Assembly: GCA_017380275.1 (NCBI GenBank)
Contig: JAFOEH010000285.1
Location: 1 to 7,637 of the forward strand
Source: Alistipes sp.
GTDB lineage: Bacteria; Bacteroidota; Bacteroidia; Bacteroidales; Rikenellaceae
DNA length: 7,637 nt
Reading direction: 5' to 3'
The position numbers and the translations under genes are program-made. Of the stretch, positions 6,148 to 7,637 are shown piece by piece; within the stretch, counting starts at the first letter, position 1, and the number at the start of each line of letters is the position of its first letter. The notes under the pieces are model-generated. The model was not told the DNA's origin. It did not search any database and saw only the letters and a program-made list of their open reading frames with translations.

Positions 6148-7617
6148 ATGGAGAAGAAAAACTATATCGTCGCCATTGACATCGGTTCGTCGGAGGTCGT
6201 TGTGGCCGTTGCCACCCTGACCGAGGAGGGTAACATCTCGATCGTAACCATCGTCAGCGAGCCCACACGCGAGGGTATGACCGCAGGAATGGTCGATAAC
6301 AGCCAGCTCGTGGCCGAGGCTCTGCGTAAGGCGCGTCAGCGTGCTGAGCAGGAGGCTGCGATCACCATCACCGATGCCTACGTCGGCATCTCTGGTAAGT
6401 TTGTGCGTTGTGCCCGCTATGTCGATCACGTCTTTGTTGCCGATGCCGAGAATCGCATCTCGGAGAGCGATCTGATGGCATTGAGCGAGCGTATGCGCAA
6501 CGTGAAGGCTGCCGATGGCGAGGTGATTATGGATTTCTATCCGCTTAATTATAAGGGCGATGCAGGCACCGAGATGAAGAATCCCGTTGGCTGTTACAGC
6601 AAGCAGCTCTCATCGACCTACAACTTCATCCTCTGCGAGCACGTTGCCAAGGACCGTCTGCGCCGCGTCTTTCTGGATGCCGGTATCAAGATCCGCGAAA
6701 TCTTCGCCGGTGCGGCCGTAGTGGCCGACTCGGTGGTGACGACGGACGAGAAGGAGGATGGCGTTGCGGTGGTTGATTTGGGTGGCGGCGTTACGGATGT
6801 CGCTGTGTATCATAACGGTGCGCTCGGCTACATAGCCTCAATCCCGATGGGTGGCGCAGCCGTCAATGCCGATATTCGTTGCTTCAACGGCCACATCCCA
6901 CCGCGTACGATCGAGAACCTGAAGTGTCAGTGTGGCTCGGCAGTGGTGGATCTCACTCCCGACGAGGTTATTCAGGTGCGCTCGCGCTCACGCGCCATCA
7001 AACCCATCTCACGACTCAACCTGGCGGCCGTCATCGAGGCCCGTATGACCGATATTGCCGAGTACGTCTGGCGAGAGATCTGCGACTCGGGCTACTCGAA
7101 GAAGCTCGGCGCGGGTATCGTGCTTACGGGTGGCGTAGCGGCACTGAAGAACGTGGCCGATCTGTTCAGCCGTGTGACGGGTCAGGAGGTGCGCGTGGCT
7201 TGTGCCGAGATTGGTGTGCAGACCGAGTCACTGGAGAAGGTCTCAACGCCCAACCTCACGCTTGCCGTATCGCTTCTGCAGCGTGGTGCCAAGCTGGGAG
7301 CTTGCCCCGTGGGAGTATTTATCCCCTCGGCCAAGCCTGAGCCCAAGCCTGCACCCAAGGCGGAGCCCCAGCCCCAGCCTACCCCGAAGGTAGAGCCCGA
7401 GCAGCAGCCCGTCGAGCCGATTGCTGCACCCCAGCCGCAGCCTGCACCTGCTGCTCCGAAAGTGGAGCCGGAGGAGGACGAGGAGGATATTGTGGACGGC
7501 ACCGAGGATATCGTCAAGCCCTCGGGCCTGAGCCGTATCGGAAGCTGGTTCAAGCGTGCGTTGTCGGATGCCTTCCCCGCTCCGGATGACGAAGATGATG
7601 GAGATGATGAATATTAA
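6148..7617 (+). CDS. ftsA: Cell division protein FtsA (actin-like FtsZ membrane tether)
   Basis: FtsA is an actin-fold ATPase that binds FtsZ and anchors it to the inner membrane. The 489-residue product shows phosphate-1 VAIDIGSSEVVVAV (8-21), a 1C-type subdomain after YVGISGKFVRC (about 78-165), phosphate-2 VVDLGGGVTD (208-217) and the adenosine motif GIVLTGGVAAL (323-333). The common Lys after GT/SS in phosphate-1 is Glu16 here. After the fold ends near residue 392 comes a Pro/Lys/Glu/Gln-rich linker that becomes strongly acidic (about 393-460). It is followed by an amphipathic helix, LSRIGSWFKRALSDAF (461-476), like the membrane-targeting helix at the very end of E. coli FtsA. Here an acidic tail, PAPDDEDDGDDEY, follows it. 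The start at 6148 gives MEKKNYIVAIDIGSS at the expected distance. The leader is A/T rich without a Shine-Dalgarno. A TAA-TAG double stop ends it. Confidence 0.95.
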   Translation: MEKKNYIVAIDIGSSEVVVAVATLTEEGNISIVTIVSEPTREGMTAGMVDNSQLVAEALRKARQRAEQEAAITITDAYVGISGKFVRCARYVDHVFVADAENRISESDLMALSERMRNVKAADGEVIMDFYPLNYKGDAGTEMKNPVGCYSKQLSSTYNFILCEHVAKDRLRRVFLDAGIKIREIFAGAAVVADSVVTTDEKEDGVAVVDLGGGVTDVAVYHNGALGYIASIPMGGAAVNADIRCFNGHIPPRTIENLKCQCGSAVVDLTPDEVIQVRSRSRAIKPISRLNLAAVIEARMTDIAEYVWREICDSGYSKKLGAGIVLTGGVAALKNVADLFSRVTGQEVRVACAEIGVQTESLEKVSTPNLTLAVSLLQRGAKLGACPVGVFIPSAKPEPKPAPKAEPQPQPTPKVEPEQQPVEPIAAPQPQPAPAAPKVEPEEDEEDIVDGTEDIVKPSGLSRIGSWFKRALSDAFPAPDDEDDGDDEY

Positions 7618-7632
7618 TAGAAACTACTGAAG

Positions 7633-7637
7633 ATGGA
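7633..7637 (+). CDS. Possible first codons of the next gene, expected ftsZ (cut by window end)
   Basis: An ATG followed by GA begins 15 nt after the ftsA stop and is cut off by the window edge. FtsZ normally follows FtsA, and the sequence just before the ATG, CTACTGAAG, is a plausible purine-containing leader. Five bases cannot identify a gene, so ftsZ is only an expectation from gene order. Confidence 0.35.

Noticed and set aside
4825..6429. Long open frame on the minus strand (534 codons) across ftsQ and the start of ftsA
   Set aside because: It is antisense to well-supported genes, has no recognisable domain, crosses the tandem-repeat spacer (giving PLL-type repeats) and is explained by GC-rich codon bias leaving few stops on the opposite strand.

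Overview
The window looks like a chromosomal housekeeping segment from a GC-rich member of the Bacteroidota, most likely Bacteroidales of the Alistipes/Rikenellaceae type. The reasons are the gene sequences themselves (FtsQ ends in the VVCTK-type tail I associate with Bacteroidota), heavy use of TCG serine and GCC alanine codons, starts without a clear Shine-Dalgarno but with A/T-rich upstream sequence, and no ddl or murB between murC and ftsQ. The genus is inferred from sequence style, not from a search. All genes are on the + strand.

Layout: (1) 1-402 is the C-terminal end of a DnaB-type replicative helicase cut by the window edge. (2) 403-598 is intergenic and holds the first copy of a multi-hairpin repeat. 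(3) 599-2131 is comM/yifB, a Mg-chelatase-like AAA+ ATPase. (4) 2132-2377 is intergenic and holds short 7-bp tandem repeats and a second copy of the same hairpin repeat in the same orientation, so comM is bracketed by direct repeats. (5) 2378-7617 is the distal part of a division and cell-wall (dcw) cluster, murG-murC-ftsQ-ftsA. A possible start of the next gene, expected to be ftsZ, lies at the last five bases.

How the genes work together: MurC makes the first amino-acid addition to UDP-MurNAc. MurG adds GlcNAc to make lipid II at the inner face of the membrane. FtsQ links cytoplasmic and periplasmic parts of the divisome. FtsA anchors FtsZ filaments to the membrane. The tight murG-murC-ftsQ-ftsA spacing (30 nt, 1-nt overlap, 117 nt) suggests one transcription unit. 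DnaB and ComM act on DNA and are neighbours rather than partners.

The most notable signals are: a ~130-bp hairpin repeat present twice, with a compensated stem; a charged, probably helical insert of ~120 residues in the middle of FtsQ; five degenerate 21-bp tandem units that begin in the last codons of ftsQ and carry its stop codon; an FtsA whose membrane-targeting helix is followed by an acidic tail and preceded by a Pro/Glu-rich linker; and dnaB-comM directly upstream of murG where ftsW is usual. I see no defence system, mobile-element gene, CRISPR array, tRNA or rRNA, and nothing that I would call an undescribed multi-gene system.
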